In this document: positions 51,976 through 60,867 of the stretch, piece after piece
Layout of the letters: each line of letters starts with the position of its first letter
Position numbering within the stretch: the first letter of the stretch is position 1
Source: Hyphomonadaceae bacterium
Lineage (GTDB): Bacteria > Pseudomonadota > Alphaproteobacteria > Caulobacterales > Hyphomonadaceae
NCBI GenBank assembly: GCA_024742355.1
Contig: JANSYM010000004.1
Location: forward strand, 124,001-188,000
Length of the DNA stretch: 64,000 bases
Direction: 5' to 3'
Program-made: the position numbers and the translations under genes
The notes under the pieces: model-generated
Told to the model about the DNA's origin: nothing
Database searches by the model: none
Seen by the model: only the letters and a program-made list of their open reading frames with translations

Positions 51976-52995
51976 ATGGACACCAAGCCGACCACTCGCC
52001 TGGAAGACCTCGCCAAACTGGCGGGCGTGTCTATCTCGACCGCATCGCGTGCATTGAATGACAGCCCGGCGGTGAATGTCCGCACCAAGCAGAAGATCTG
52101 GAAGCTGGCGCGCGAGATGGATTATCCGTTCCGCCACTATATGCCGGCTGGTCCGATTGGGGCCAACGCAACCATATCCATCGTGGTGCCGCGACCGCAA
52201 AGTCGTGAAGGGCGGATGGCTGACCCGTTCTTCTTTGAGCTGATTGCTGGTATTGGTGACGCGGCGCGCGAACGTGGCTGCGATATCTTGCTCAGCTATA
52301 TCGCTCCATCGTCTTATGAGGAATTGGCCACGGCAATGTCGACCAGTCGCTCGGATGGCGTGATCTTCCTGGGGCAGTCCACTTTGCATGATGCCTTCAA
52401 TCGCCTGGCCGAGATCGAAGACCGATTTGTGGTCTGGGGTGCCGCCTTGCCGGAGCAGTCCTACTGTTCTGTCGGCAGCGACAATGTTGCCGGCGGGCGC
52501 CGGGCAACATCGCATCTTGCGCGACTCGGACGGAAGAGCATCATATTTCTGGGAGACACAGATGCGCCGGAAGCCGCCCAGCGTTTGCGGGGTTATCGCG
52601 AAGGGTTGGAATTGGCCGGTCTGCCGTATGAGGACCGACTGATCGTGCCGTCGCACTTTCAGGTGGCTTCGGCCCGCGCTGTGGTCGAGTCTTTGATCGC
52701 GGAAAATGCTTCGTTCGATGGCATCTTCGCGGCGAGTGACTTGATCGCCCTCGGGGCGATGCAGGCCATTCGCCGGGCTGGTCTGTCGGTTCCCGAGGAT
52801 GTTTCAATTGTCGGTTACGACAACGTGCCGTTCGGTGTCTATGCGGAAGTGCCATTGAGTACGATCGATCAGGATACGGGCAAGGCTGGTCGCATGCTTG
52901 TCTCGAAACTGCTCGATTCGTCGGGCCAACGCGGTCCGGACGAGGATCGCATCCCGGCGGAATTGATCATTCGATCTTCCTGCGGTGCGCCTTAG
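51976..52995 (+). CDS. LacI-family regulator of the maltodextrin locus
   Basis: A 339-residue regulator. The N-terminal LacI helix-turn-helix with hinge is RLEDLAKLAGVSISTASRAL, then NVRTKQKIWKLAREMDYPF. The periplasmic-binding-like sensor domain follows (ISIVVPRPQSREG, GVIFLGQSTLH, IVGYDNVPFGVYAEVPLSTI). The ATG at 51976 has GGAGAAG upstream. It is 16 bp after the alpha-glucosidase gene and about 290 bp before the TonB receptor. Repeated TTGCAA dyads in the locus are the likely operators; a maltose-type inducer is inferred. Confidence 0.93.
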   Translation: MDTKPTTRLEDLAKLAGVSISTASRALNDSPAVNVRTKQKIWKLAREMDYPFRHYMPAGPIGANATISIVVPRPQSREGRMADPFFFELIAGIGDAARERGCDILLSYIAPSSYEELATAMSTSRSDGVIFLGQSTLHDAFNRLAEIEDRFVVWGAALPEQSYCSVGSDNVAGGRRATSHLARLGRKSIIFLGDTDAPEAAQRLRGYREGLELAGLPYEDRLIVPSHFQVASARAVVESLIAENASFDGIFAASDLIALGAMQAIRRAGLSVPEDVSIVGYDNVPFGVYAEVPLSTIDQDTGKAGRMLVSKLLDSSGQRGPDEDRIPAELIIRSSCGAP

Positions 52996-53024
52996 CGCGC
53001 TCCAAGGGTCCATTTTTCAAGAAT

Positions 53025-53060
53025 TTGCATTCCATTGCAAAAATTTGCAATGTTTTGCAA
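53025..53060. promoter_or_regulatory. Phased TTGCAA operator array upstream of the TonB receptor
   Basis: Four hexamers at exact 10-bp period: TTGCAT at 53025, TTGCAA at 53035, 53045 and 53055. TTGCAA is itself palindromic, so each neighbouring pair forms a 16-bp dyad and all face the same side of the helix. Further TTGCAA copies at 53190 and 53219 flank the likely TonB receptor promoter. These look like strong cooperative sites for the LacI regulator encoded just upstream. Confidence 0.65.
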
Positions 53061-53287
53061 GACTGCTCGTTTCCATAAAATCTTCGATATTGCGCGCGCC
53101 AAAGGCGGCATAGCGCGCTATTATCGACCTGTTTGCACGAAATATGATGCATTTTGGCCACAGAGGCCTGGCGAAAGTGCATAACAATTTTGCAAAAGGG
53201 GTTGGCGTTTTCATAAATTTGCAATACACAAATTGTCAGACCGTGGTGGAGAGCCACAAACGGCGTGCATGTTTCAGGGAGGATCAG

Positions 53288-56077
53288 TTGAAACAGACAT
53301 TTACCAGTAAGAAGAGTTGGTTGCTCGGCACCGCCGCGCTCGCCCTGGCCGCGAGCGTTCCCGTGCATGCGCAGGATGCGCCAGCCGAAGAAGAAGACGA
53401 GCAAGCCACGCTTGATGTTGTCAAAGTGACCGGTATTCGCGGCTCAATCCAGAACTCGCTGAACGCCAAGAAGAACGCGACATCGATCGTCGAAGCGATT
53501 TCAGCCGAAGACATCGGTAAGCTGCCAGACCTGTCCATCGCCGACTCGCTCGCACGCCTGCCAGGCGTTACTGCGCAACGTGTGCGTGGTCGCGCGCAGC
53601 AAGTTTCCATTCGCGGTCTCGGGCCAGACTTCTCATTGGCCCTATTGAATGGGCGAGAAGTTGTTTCATCCGGCAATAATCGCGGGATCGAATTCGATCA
53701 GTTTCCATCTGAACTGATCGCGCAAGGCGTCGTCTACAAATCGCCTGACGCCCGCCTCGCAGCAACGGGTATCGCAGGCGCTGTCGACCTTCGCACCATT
53801 CGCCCGCTGGACTATACGGAACGTAAAATCAACGTATCCGGCAAGTATGTGTATAATGATAGTGGGCAGCTGAACCCTGACTTCGACGAAGATGGTTATC
53901 GATTGTTTGCATCACTCATCGATCAAAACGATGAAGGTAATGTTGGCTGGAGCTTCGCGATCACGACCCAGTCTAACCCGACCCAATTCACTTCGCGCGA
54001 ATTGAAAACCAATAGCGGTCAAACCGCAATCGATCCGGCAACGGGCCTGGTTTATCCCTCAGATAATCCTCGCACGGGTGTGGTTTCGCGCGAGTTTGAG
54101 CGAACTTCGATTGCCGGCGCTCTTCAGTTCGAACCGTCCGATCGTTGGGAGCTGACAATTGACGGCTTTTACACCGACACCAAGGATGCAGGTATTTTCC
54201 GCGGCGTGGAAACGCCGATCGCTTCCTGGTCGGGTGCGCAGTTCGATAGCACGACCGGCAGCAGCGGATTTGCTGATACGGCGACTTATTCGTCGGTCGT
54301 TCCGATCCTGCGAACGGATACGGAAGGCAACGAAGCTGAAATCGTTCAAATCGGTATAAATACATCATATGATGTGACAGACCGGCTGACCCTCACGGCT
54401 GATTTCAGTCGTTCGGCGCTGGATCGTAAGGATATCGATTATGAGTCATATGCCGGCACTGGCGGCGCCCGGAGCGGCGCACAGGATACGCTGACATATA
54501 ATTTCGACGGCGATGGAGAGTATTCGATCAACTCCATGCTCGACTATACCGACCCTTCTGTTGTCGTTTTGACCGATCCAGGCGGCTGGGGCCAGGTTGG
54601 CTTTATCAACGAGCCTACCGTCGGCGACGAGCTGACTCAAATTCGCCTCGATGCCGAATATGAACTCGACACGCCGTTCATTACGAGCGTTGTCGCGGGT
54701 TACTTGCGGACAGAACGCGAGAAGGACTTCGCGCTCGACAGGACATTCCTGCGCAATAATGCCAGCTGGACGAATGGCGTTGACCCTCTGAATACAAATC
54801 AGCGATTCCTCACCATTCCATCGACATCAATCGTTGGCGCAACAGGGGATGGCGGAACCGGCATTCCAATCATCGCGTATGACCCGGCGCGCCTGTTGAG
54901 CGATGGGACCTACACGCTCGAATCCGCTGTTGGCCCATCTTGGGTCGTGGAAGAGGAAATCGATACGTTCTACGGAATGGCCAATATCGAGACGGCTCTG
55001 GGAACGATGCCTTTGCTTGGTAATGTCGGGTTCCAGTTTATTGAAACCACGCAATCTTCAACTGGTACGCTGACCTTCGGTCAGAATCAGTCTGAGCAAA
55101 CGGTTGAAGAAAGCTATGACAATTTCCTACCGAGCCTGAACCTCAATCTGGAGATCATGGATGACACGTTCATCCGGTTCGCGGCGGCACAGACCCTGAC
55201 GCGCGCGCGCCTGGATCAATTGGCTGCGAACCAGTCTCTTGGTTTTGACTTCACCATCTGTCAGGACACCAATAACGACGAGGTGCCGGACGTGTTGACA
55301 GGTACGGTCACGCCGACGACCACCTGCTTTAGTCAAGGTGGCGGCAACCCATTCCTGCAGCCATATGAATCGACACAGTTCGATCTCGCGTTCGAAAAGT
55401 ACTTTGATGAAACCACGGCGCTTGCGATCGCGGTCTTCCACAAAGACTTGTCCAACTGGGTTCTTGATCGCAGCCTTCTCATTGACGGCACGCAGTCAAT
55501 CCTCGCGGCAGGCGGTGATGCTATTCTTGCGGCAAACCCGGGGGTTGAACTGACGACGTTGAGTGGTCCGACCAATTTCGCGGACGGGTCCATTTCCGGC
55601 TTTGAAGCCTCGTTGAGAATGAACCTGGATAACTTCCTTCCCGAGAACCTCGAAGGCTTCGGGTTCTCTGCCAGCTACACCTATGCTGACAATGGGTTGG
55701 AAGACGAAAACGGCAACGAAATCGAAATTCCAGGTTATTCTGACGAAGTCTGGTCAGGTGATGTCTACTATGAGAATCACGGGTTCCGAAGCCGACTGAG
55801 CGCGCGTTACCGTTCTGGCTATCGAGCGGAGGTTATCGATTTTGGTAACAATCTTATCGGCGCCAGCGCGCTCGACGCGCTCATCGTCGATGCCCAGATC
55901 GGCTATGAGTGGGACGAAGGTCCACTTGAGGGCTTTGCTGTAAATCTTGAGGCTTACAACCTTACGGATGAGCCATTTGCCACCGAGAATGCGACGACCG
56001 ATCCGAGCGTCACCTTCCCAAGTCGGCATGAATTGTATGGCACCACCTACAACATCACGGTGTCGAAGAAATTCTAG
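53288..56077 (+). CDS. TonB-dependent receptor (Caulobacter/Xanthomonas type), likely maltodextrin importer
   Basis: A 929-residue outer-membrane receptor. The start is a TTG at 53288 behind GGGAGGA, giving a proper signal peptide (KKSWLLGTAALALAASVPVHAQ). The ATG 48 codons upstream gives a leader without signal features. The plug domain has VKVTGIRGSIQNSL, DIGKLPDLSIADSLARLPGV, VSIRGLGPDFSLALLNGRE and VDLRTIRPLDY, as in the TIGR01782 family. It ends with the barrel signature YNITVSKKF. In Caulobacter the equivalent receptor MalA imports maltodextrins through TonB. A TTGCAA array precedes it and a terminator follows. Confidence 0.94.
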   Translation: MKQTFTSKKSWLLGTAALALAASVPVHAQDAPAEEEDEQATLDVVKVTGIRGSIQNSLNAKKNATSIVEAISAEDIGKLPDLSIADSLARLPGVTAQRVRGRAQQVSIRGLGPDFSLALLNGREVVSSGNNRGIEFDQFPSELIAQGVVYKSPDARLAATGIAGAVDLRTIRPLDYTERKINVSGKYVYNDSGQLNPDFDEDGYRLFASLIDQNDEGNVGWSFAITTQSNPTQFTSRELKTNSGQTAIDPATGLVYPSDNPRTGVVSREFERTSIAGALQFEPSDRWELTIDGFYTDTKDAGIFRGVETPIASWSGAQFDSTTGSSGFADTATYSSVVPILRTDTEGNEAEIVQIGINTSYDVTDRLTLTADFSRSALDRKDIDYESYAGTGGARSGAQDTLTYNFDGDGEYSINSMLDYTDPSVVVLTDPGGWGQVGFINEPTVGDELTQIRLDAEYELDTPFITSVVAGYLRTEREKDFALDRTFLRNNASWTNGVDPLNTNQRFLTIPSTSIVGATGDGGTGIPIIAYDPARLLSDGTYTLESAVGPSWVVEEEIDTFYGMANIETALGTMPLLGNVGFQFIETTQSSTGTLTFGQNQSEQTVEESYDNFLPSLNLNLEIMDDTFIRFAAAQTLTRARLDQLAANQSLGFDFTICQDTNNDEVPDVLTGTVTPTTTCFSQGGGNPFLQPYESTQFDLAFEKYFDETTALAIAVFHKDLSNWVLDRSLLIDGTQSILAAGGDAILAANPGVELTTLSGPTNFADGSISGFEASLRMNLDNFLPENLEGFGFSASYTYADNGLEDENGNEIEIPGYSDEVWSGDVYYENHGFRSRLSARYRSGYRAEVIDFGNNLIGASALDALIVDAQIGYEWDEGPLEGFAVNLEAYNLTDEPFATENATTDPSVTFPSRHELYGTTYNITVSKKF

Positions 56078-56105
56078 CTCCCTCAAACGAGTTGGATTCC
56101 TCCCG

Positions 56106-56134
56106 AAAGGGCCCGCCTTTGTGCGGGCCTTTTC
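56106..56134 (+). terminator. Rho-independent terminator after the TonB receptor gene
   Basis: Stem GGCCCGC/GCGGGCC with loop CTTTGT (56110-56129), followed by TTTTC. It lies 33 bp after the receptor stop and 57 bp before the halogenase start. It probably limits read-through into the halogenase gene. Confidence 0.8.
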
Positions 56135-56190
56135 TACACCTGGGGATATCCCCTCTGGGCGAGATTGAACGGGCAAGCTAAGACCAAGAG

Positions 56191-57699
56191 ATGCAGAACC
56201 AACATCTGGAACAGATCGTCATTGTCGGGGGCGGCACCGCGGGATGGATCGCCGCCGCAGCCATGTCGCGGCTGCTTGGGCCAGCGGTGAACATTACGTT
56301 GATCGAGTCAGAAGCCATCGGCACGGTCGGAGTCGGCGAGGCAACCATTCCGCAAATCCGCCGCCTCAATGGCGTGCTGGGCCTGGACGAAGACGCGTTC
56401 GTCCGCGAGACCAATGGCACGTTCAAGCTCGGCATCGAGTTCAACGATTGGGGGCATATCGGCGAACGCTATCTGCACACGTTCGGCGATGCCGGCATCA
56501 ATCTCGCCAGCCTGCATTTCCATCATTACTGGCTGCGCGCGCGGGCTGAAGGCAACAGAGCCAGCCTGTGGGATTATTCGCTGCACCACAAGGCGGCCTA
56601 CGCCCATCAGTTCGGACGGCTCGACCGGGTCGGAAATACATCTATGACCGGTTTGGCCTACGCCTTCCACTTCGACGCAGGTTTGTACGCCAAATACCTT
56701 CGAAAGCATGCTGAGGCGAACGGCGTCCGACGCGTTGAAGGCAAGGTAGTCGACGTCGCGCTGGTGCCCGAAACAGGATTTATCGACTCCGTAGCGCTGG
56801 AGCGCGGCGAGACGATTTCAGGTGACCTGTTTATCGATTGCTCCGGATTTCGCGGCCTGCTGATCGGACAGGCGCTTGATGTCGGATATCAGGATTGGTC
56901 GAAATGGCTGCCTTGCAATAGCGCCATGGCGGTGGGCTGCGAGTCGACACAGCCGCTTCTGCCATACACCCAGGCCACGGCGCACGAGGCAGGCTGGCAA
57001 TGGCGCATTCCGCTCCAGCACCGGACCGGCAATGGGCACGTCTTCTGCGATGAATTCACGACTGAGGAAAAGGCCACCGATACACTGCTCGCCAACCTTG
57101 ATGGCGCGCCAATGGGCGATCCCAAGCGCCTGCGTTTCACCACCGGGCGCCGCGAGAAATTCTGGCACAAGAATTGTGTCTCTATCGGCTTGTCGAGCGG
57201 ATTTCTGGAACCCCTGGAATCGACATCGATCCATCTCATTCAGTCGAATGTCTCTAAGTTGATCGAATTGCTTCCGACCAGGGCGTTCGACCCGTCCAAC
57301 GCGGCCGAATACAATCGTCAGGTCAGCCACGAATATGAGTTGGTCAGGGATTTCCTGATCCTGCACTATCACCGGACCGACCGCGACGATTCAGAGTTCT
57401 GGCGCTATTGCCAAAATATGTCGGTGCCAGACAGTCTGACTGACAAGATGGCGCTGTTTGAAGGCAATGGCCTGCTCTACAAGGATCCTGAGGACCTGTT
57501 TCGGGAATCCAGCTGGGTCCAGGTCATGGTCGGGCAGGGGCTGATGCCCAAAAGCTTCCACGCCATGGCCAATCGCCTGTCGTCAGAGCAACTGACGAGC
57601 TTCCTGGCCGACGTTCAGAAACTGATCGACCGCGCGACGCAGGATTTGCCCGGGCACAGTGATTTCATCGCGGCTCACTGCGCCGCAGATTTACAATAG
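56191..57699 (+). CDS. Flavin-dependent halogenase (tryptophan-halogenase family), copy 1
   Basis: A 502-residue enzyme of the PrnA-like family, which uses FADH2, O2 and halide to make HOX for electrophilic halogenation. The FAD loop is GGGTAGW at 13-19. The catalytic Lys is K79 in RETNGTFKLGIEFNDW. The family motif WxWxIP is at 269-274, and the Glu-bearing FLEPLESTSIHLIQ is near 340. Relatives beside TonB receptors in Caulobacterales and Xanthomonas (e.g. BrvH) brominate indole poorly and their true substrate is unknown. It follows the TonB receptor terminator and overlaps copy 2 tail to tail by 25 bp. Confidence 0.92.
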   Translation: MQNQHLEQIVIVGGGTAGWIAAAAMSRLLGPAVNITLIESEAIGTVGVGEATIPQIRRLNGVLGLDEDAFVRETNGTFKLGIEFNDWGHIGERYLHTFGDAGINLASLHFHHYWLRARAEGNRASLWDYSLHHKAAYAHQFGRLDRVGNTSMTGLAYAFHFDAGLYAKYLRKHAEANGVRRVEGKVVDVALVPETGFIDSVALERGETISGDLFIDCSGFRGLLIGQALDVGYQDWSKWLPCNSAMAVGCESTQPLLPYTQATAHEAGWQWRIPLQHRTGNGHVFCDEFTTEEKATDTLLANLDGAPMGDPKRLRFTTGRREKFWHKNCVSIGLSSGFLEPLESTSIHLIQSNVSKLIELLPTRAFDPSNAAEYNRQVSHEYELVRDFLILHYHRTDRDDSEFWRYCQNMSVPDSLTDKMALFEGNGLLYKDPEDLFRESSWVQVMVGQGLMPKSFHAMANRLSSEQLTSFLADVQKLIDRATQDLPGHSDFIAAHCAADLQ

Positions 57700-59189
57700 C
57701 TGTCTATGAAGGCGTCATGTGTCGGCATCGCTTCGACCGCCTGCGCCATCGCCGAACGGATCTGTTGCATGCGCTGTTCGACCGGCACGTCAGGACGATG
57801 GCGCGTCATCGCCGGCGCGCGTTCCGGAACAATGTCCTGTCCGAGATAGACCGCGATCCAGCTTGGGTTGTGGAACAGTTCGCGCTCGTCCGAAATGATC
57901 ATGCCATGGGTTCGGAAATGATCGATCTTGTACCGTAGCCGGTCCGGGATTGGCATATTGGCGCAATATTTCCAGAACGCGTCGTCGCCACGCTGTGTGG
58001 CGGTATAGTGCAGGATGAGAAAGTCGCGAATGCGCTCATATTCGGCAATGGTCAGCGCATTATACTCATCCGCCAGAAGCGGCGACATCGCCTTGTCTGG
58101 GAACAGCGCGAGCAGACGCATGATGCCATACTGAATGAGGTGCAGGCTGGTGGATTCCAGTGGCTCCATGAAGCCCGCCGACAGGCCAATGGCCACGCAG
58201 TTCTTGTTCCAGAACTTGTTCCTGCGGCCGGTCACGAACCGTAAATGCCGAGGCTCCGCCAATGGCGCTCCGTCGAGTGATGACAGGAGAGTCTGCTCCG
58301 CCTTTTCTGCTTCGAGAAATTCGCTGCAATAGACATAACCGTTGCCTGTCCGGTGCTGGAGCGGAATGCGCCATTGCCAGCCTGCGGTCTTGGCCGTGGA
58401 TTTGGTATAAGGCAGGATTTCCTCGGACCTTTCGCACGTCACCGCTACAGCGCGATTGCACGGAAGCCAGTGCGACCAGTCTTCGTATCCGGTTTCCAGG
58501 GTCTTCTCGATCAATAGACCAAAGAAGCCGGAGCAATCCACGAACAGGTCGGCCTCAAACTGACGATTATCCTCCATCGTCACGGATGTGAGAAAGCCGG
58601 AGTCCGGGTCCTGCGCGGCGCTGACGACGCGGCCTTCAACGCGGGTGACGCCGCGCGCTTCGGCATATTTTCGGAGATAAGCGGCATAGAGCGTCGCGTC
58701 GAAATGGTAGGCATAATCGAAGCGCGATTGGATATTGCGCGGATCTGCCAGGGGTTGCGAAAACTTGCCCGCCTTCGATGCCGCCCAGGCCAATGAGTAT
58801 TCGTCGATCGGGGTCTCGTCGCCATTCAGGTGGGCGTGCATCCAGTGCTGGTAGAAGGGGATATGGTCGAACTCGGCGCCATAATGTCCGAACGGGTGAA
58901 AGTATGAGTGACCGGGCCTGGACCAATCGATGAACTCGATGCCAAGCTTGAACGAGCCATGTGTTTCGCGGACAAAAGTTGCTTCATCAATGCCCAGGCG
59001 CTGATTGAAATAGCGGATCGGCGGAATCGTCGCTTCTCCCACGCCAATAGTCCCGATCGCCTCGGATTCGATGAGGGTGATGTCACAGGTCTGGCCGAGA
59101 TCGTTGGCAAGCGCGGCGGCCGTCATCCAGCCAGCGGAACCGCCACCGACAATGACGATTTTCTTGATCGGGGCGTTGGACTTCACCAT
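57675..59189 (-). CDS. Flavin-dependent halogenase (tryptophan-halogenase family), copy 2
   Basis: A 504-residue paralogue of the convergent neighbour. GGGSAGW (15-21) binds FAD, Lys81 in HGSFKLGIEFIDW is the catalytic Lys, and WQWRIPLQHRTGNG carries WxWxIP. FMEPLESTSLHLIQ holds the Glu. All catalytic residues are kept, so it is probably active. It overlaps copy 1 by 25 bp at the 3' ends. The divergent DUF6445 gene starts about 120 bp upstream. It may act on a different position or substrate from copy 1 (inference). Confidence 0.92.
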   Translation of the reverse strand: MVKSNAPIKKIVIVGGGSAGWMTAAALANDLGQTCDITLIESEAIGTIGVGEATIPPIRYFNQRLGIDEATFVRETHGSFKLGIEFIDWSRPGHSYFHPFGHYGAEFDHIPFYQHWMHAHLNGDETPIDEYSLAWAASKAGKFSQPLADPRNIQSRFDYAYHFDATLYAAYLRKYAEARGVTRVEGRVVSAAQDPDSGFLTSVTMEDNRQFEADLFVDCSGFFGLLIEKTLETGYEDWSHWLPCNRAVAVTCERSEEILPYTKSTAKTAGWQWRIPLQHRTGNGYVYCSEFLEAEKAEQTLLSSLDGAPLAEPRHLRFVTGRRNKFWNKNCVAIGLSAGFMEPLESTSLHLIQYGIMRLLALFPDKAMSPLLADEYNALTIAEYERIRDFLILHYTATQRGDDAFWKYCANMPIPDRLRYKIDHFRTHGMIISDERELFHNPSWIAVYLGQDIVPERAPAMTRHRPDVPVEQRMQQIRSAMAQAVEAMPTHDAFIDSYCKSAAQ

Positions 59190-59308
59190 GGTTGGTCACT
59201 CAATCTTTTTCTCGAAAGCGCGCGTGCGCACTATCCCTTTGTGTAGCAGTTTTTTATAGCTGGGTAAGCTGGCAATGCCCAGTTTCAGACGATTGATTTT
59301 GTTGGGAA

Positions 59309-60007
59309 ATGACCGTGAATCCATTTCAGACAGATGGACAAAATGTACGCGTCAAGGAGATCGGCACCGAGCGCACGAAAATCGTTCACATCACGGACTT
59401 TTTCACCCACCCGGAGGCTGTGGTGGCGGCCGCGTGCGAACACTCATTCGCGCGTATAAATCCGCATTATCCAGGTGTGCGGGCGCCGGTCGAGGATGCC
59501 TTGTTGCAGGCTCTGTGCGAAACTGTCTCGGCGCATCGCTCGCCCGGTTCTGAACATCCTGAACGGGCCTGGAACGGCGCGGCGTGGTACTCGATTGTCA
59601 ATTGCCCCCCGGAGCGTCTGACCCCCATTCAGCGCTTGCCGCATTTTGATGGTTTCGACGAAGCACAAGTCGCCGTGATGATCTATCTCAATCGCACCGA
59701 GCATGGCGGCACCGCATTTTTCCGACACCGCTCGACCGGGTTCGAGCGCGTGACCGAGGCGCGCTACCCGGAGTATAAGCAGGGCCTGGAGCGCGATGTT
59801 GCCCGGTCCGGACTCCCGCCAGCGCAATACATCACAGATGGGGCGCCGCATTTTGAAAAGATCGGCGAGAGCGATGCGACCTATAACAGCCTGACCATCT
59901 ATCCCGGCACATTGCTGCACAGCGGGGTCATCAAGAATGACCAGCCTCTGGAAACCGATCCGGCGCGATCGCGCCTGACGATCAACGGTTTCTTCTCGCC
60001 GGCATAA
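59309..60007 (+). CDS. DUF6445-type protein with 2-oxoglutarate/Fe(II) dioxygenase residues
   Basis: A 232-residue cytosolic protein. PGVRAP, RLPHFDGFD, VAVMIYLNRTEHGGTAFFRHRS and YPGTLLHSGVI match the DUF6445 family often found with TonB receptors and halogenases. A dioxygenase-like facial triad can be read as His112-x-Asp114 (PHFD) and His204 (LLHSG), with Arg222 (RSRLTING) placed to bind 2-oxoglutarate. It is divergent from halogenase copy 2. A hydroxylase role is inferred from these residues, not established. Confidence 0.75.
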   Translation: MTVNPFQTDGQNVRVKEIGTERTKIVHITDFFTHPEAVVAAACEHSFARINPHYPGVRAPVEDALLQALCETVSAHRSPGSEHPERAWNGAAWYSIVNCPPERLTPIQRLPHFDGFDEAQVAVMIYLNRTEHGGTAFFRHRSTGFERVTEARYPEYKQGLERDVARSGLPPAQYITDGAPHFEKIGESDATYNSLTIYPGTLLHSGVIKNDQPLETDPARSRLTINGFFSPA

Positions 60008-60030
60008 GCCAACCGGTCTTCGCAGTTGGC
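60008..60030. terminator. Possible convergent terminator hairpin
   Basis: Inverted repeat GCCAAC ... GTTGGC fills the 23-bp gap between the DUF6445 gene and the convergent SDR gene. There is no U-run, so the call is weak. Confidence 0.3.
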
Positions 60031-60825
60031 CTAGAAAATCGTGTTGTACTGGCCGCCATCGATGACGATATTCTGCCCAACGATGAAGCGAGAGAGCTCG
60101 CTACAGAGAAGGGCGGCCATCGGCGCCAGATCATCCGCTTCGCCAACGAATCCTGTCGGAATGGGCTGCGTCGCTCGAAAATGCTCACGGACGATTTCCG
60201 GCTTCGGTTCAAGGCCAAAAGCCTTCGCATAGTCGGCCATGATCTCCTGGGCGCCCTCTGTTGCGAAAATGCCAGGAAGCAGATTGTTGATCACCACGCC
60301 ATGCTTCGCGACTTCACGCGACACGCCGGCGGTGTAATTGATCAAAGCCGACCGTGCCGGGCCAGACATCAGGCGCCAGATCATCGGGCGCTTGGCGGAG
60401 AACGTGGCGATATTCACAATCCGCCCCCAGCCTTTCTCCTTCATCACCGGGATATAGTGGCGCATGATTTCAATCGGACCGATCAGGGCCGTCTCGACGG
60501 AATCGCGCCACATGTCTGGCGTGAGTTCGAGGAAATTTCCGTTTGGATTCGGGGGTTTAATCGTGATGCTGAGAATATCGGGATCAGGGCAGGCCGCGAA
60601 CAGCGCCTGTCGTCCTGCCTCGGTCGAAGAGTCCGCGACCACCGGCGTGACGTTGGCGCCATACTTGTCGGCGATCTCCTGCGCCGCGCGCTTCAGGCGT
60701 TCTTCGCGTCGCGCCGTGATAAAAAGCTCGACGCCGGCTTCCGCCAGTCTTTCCGCGGTTGCGCGGCCGAGACCCGCACTGCCGCCAGCCATGATCGCGG
60801 TCTTGCCTTTGATTTTGAGATCCAT
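60031..60825 (-). CDS. SDR-family oxidoreductase with altered active site
   Basis: A 264-residue Rossmann-fold protein. The cofactor loop GGSAGLG (14-20) and the C-terminal IVGQNIVIDGGQ are typical of classical SDRs. At the catalytic position the usual YxxxK is replaced: RLMSGPARSALINYTAG aligns Ser for Tyr and Arg for Lys. Other SDR groups with such changes are known, so it may use a different mechanism or only bind cofactor. It is the last gene of the leftward operon GMC-DsbA-like-SDR. Confidence 0.85.
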   Translation of the reverse strand: MDLKIKGKTAIMAGGSAGLGRATAERLAEAGVELFITARREERLKRAAQEIADKYGANVTPVVADSSTEAGRQALFAACPDPDILSITIKPPNPNGNFLELTPDMWRDSVETALIGPIEIMRHYIPVMKEKGWGRIVNIATFSAKRPMIWRLMSGPARSALINYTAGVSREVAKHGVVINNLLPGIFATEGAQEIMADYAKAFGLEPKPEIVREHFRATQPIPTGFVGEADDLAPMAALLCSELSRFIVGQNIVIDGGQYNTIF

Positions 60826-60867
60826 GTTCTGCTCCAGATTTGATACGTTTCGTGACTGGGTAGGGCC

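Noticed and set aside
53144-53287. N-terminal extension of the TonB receptor from an upstream ATG
   Set aside because: The extension has no signal-peptide character and covers TTGCAA operator sequence; the TTG at 53288 has an ideal ribosome site followed by a signal peptide.
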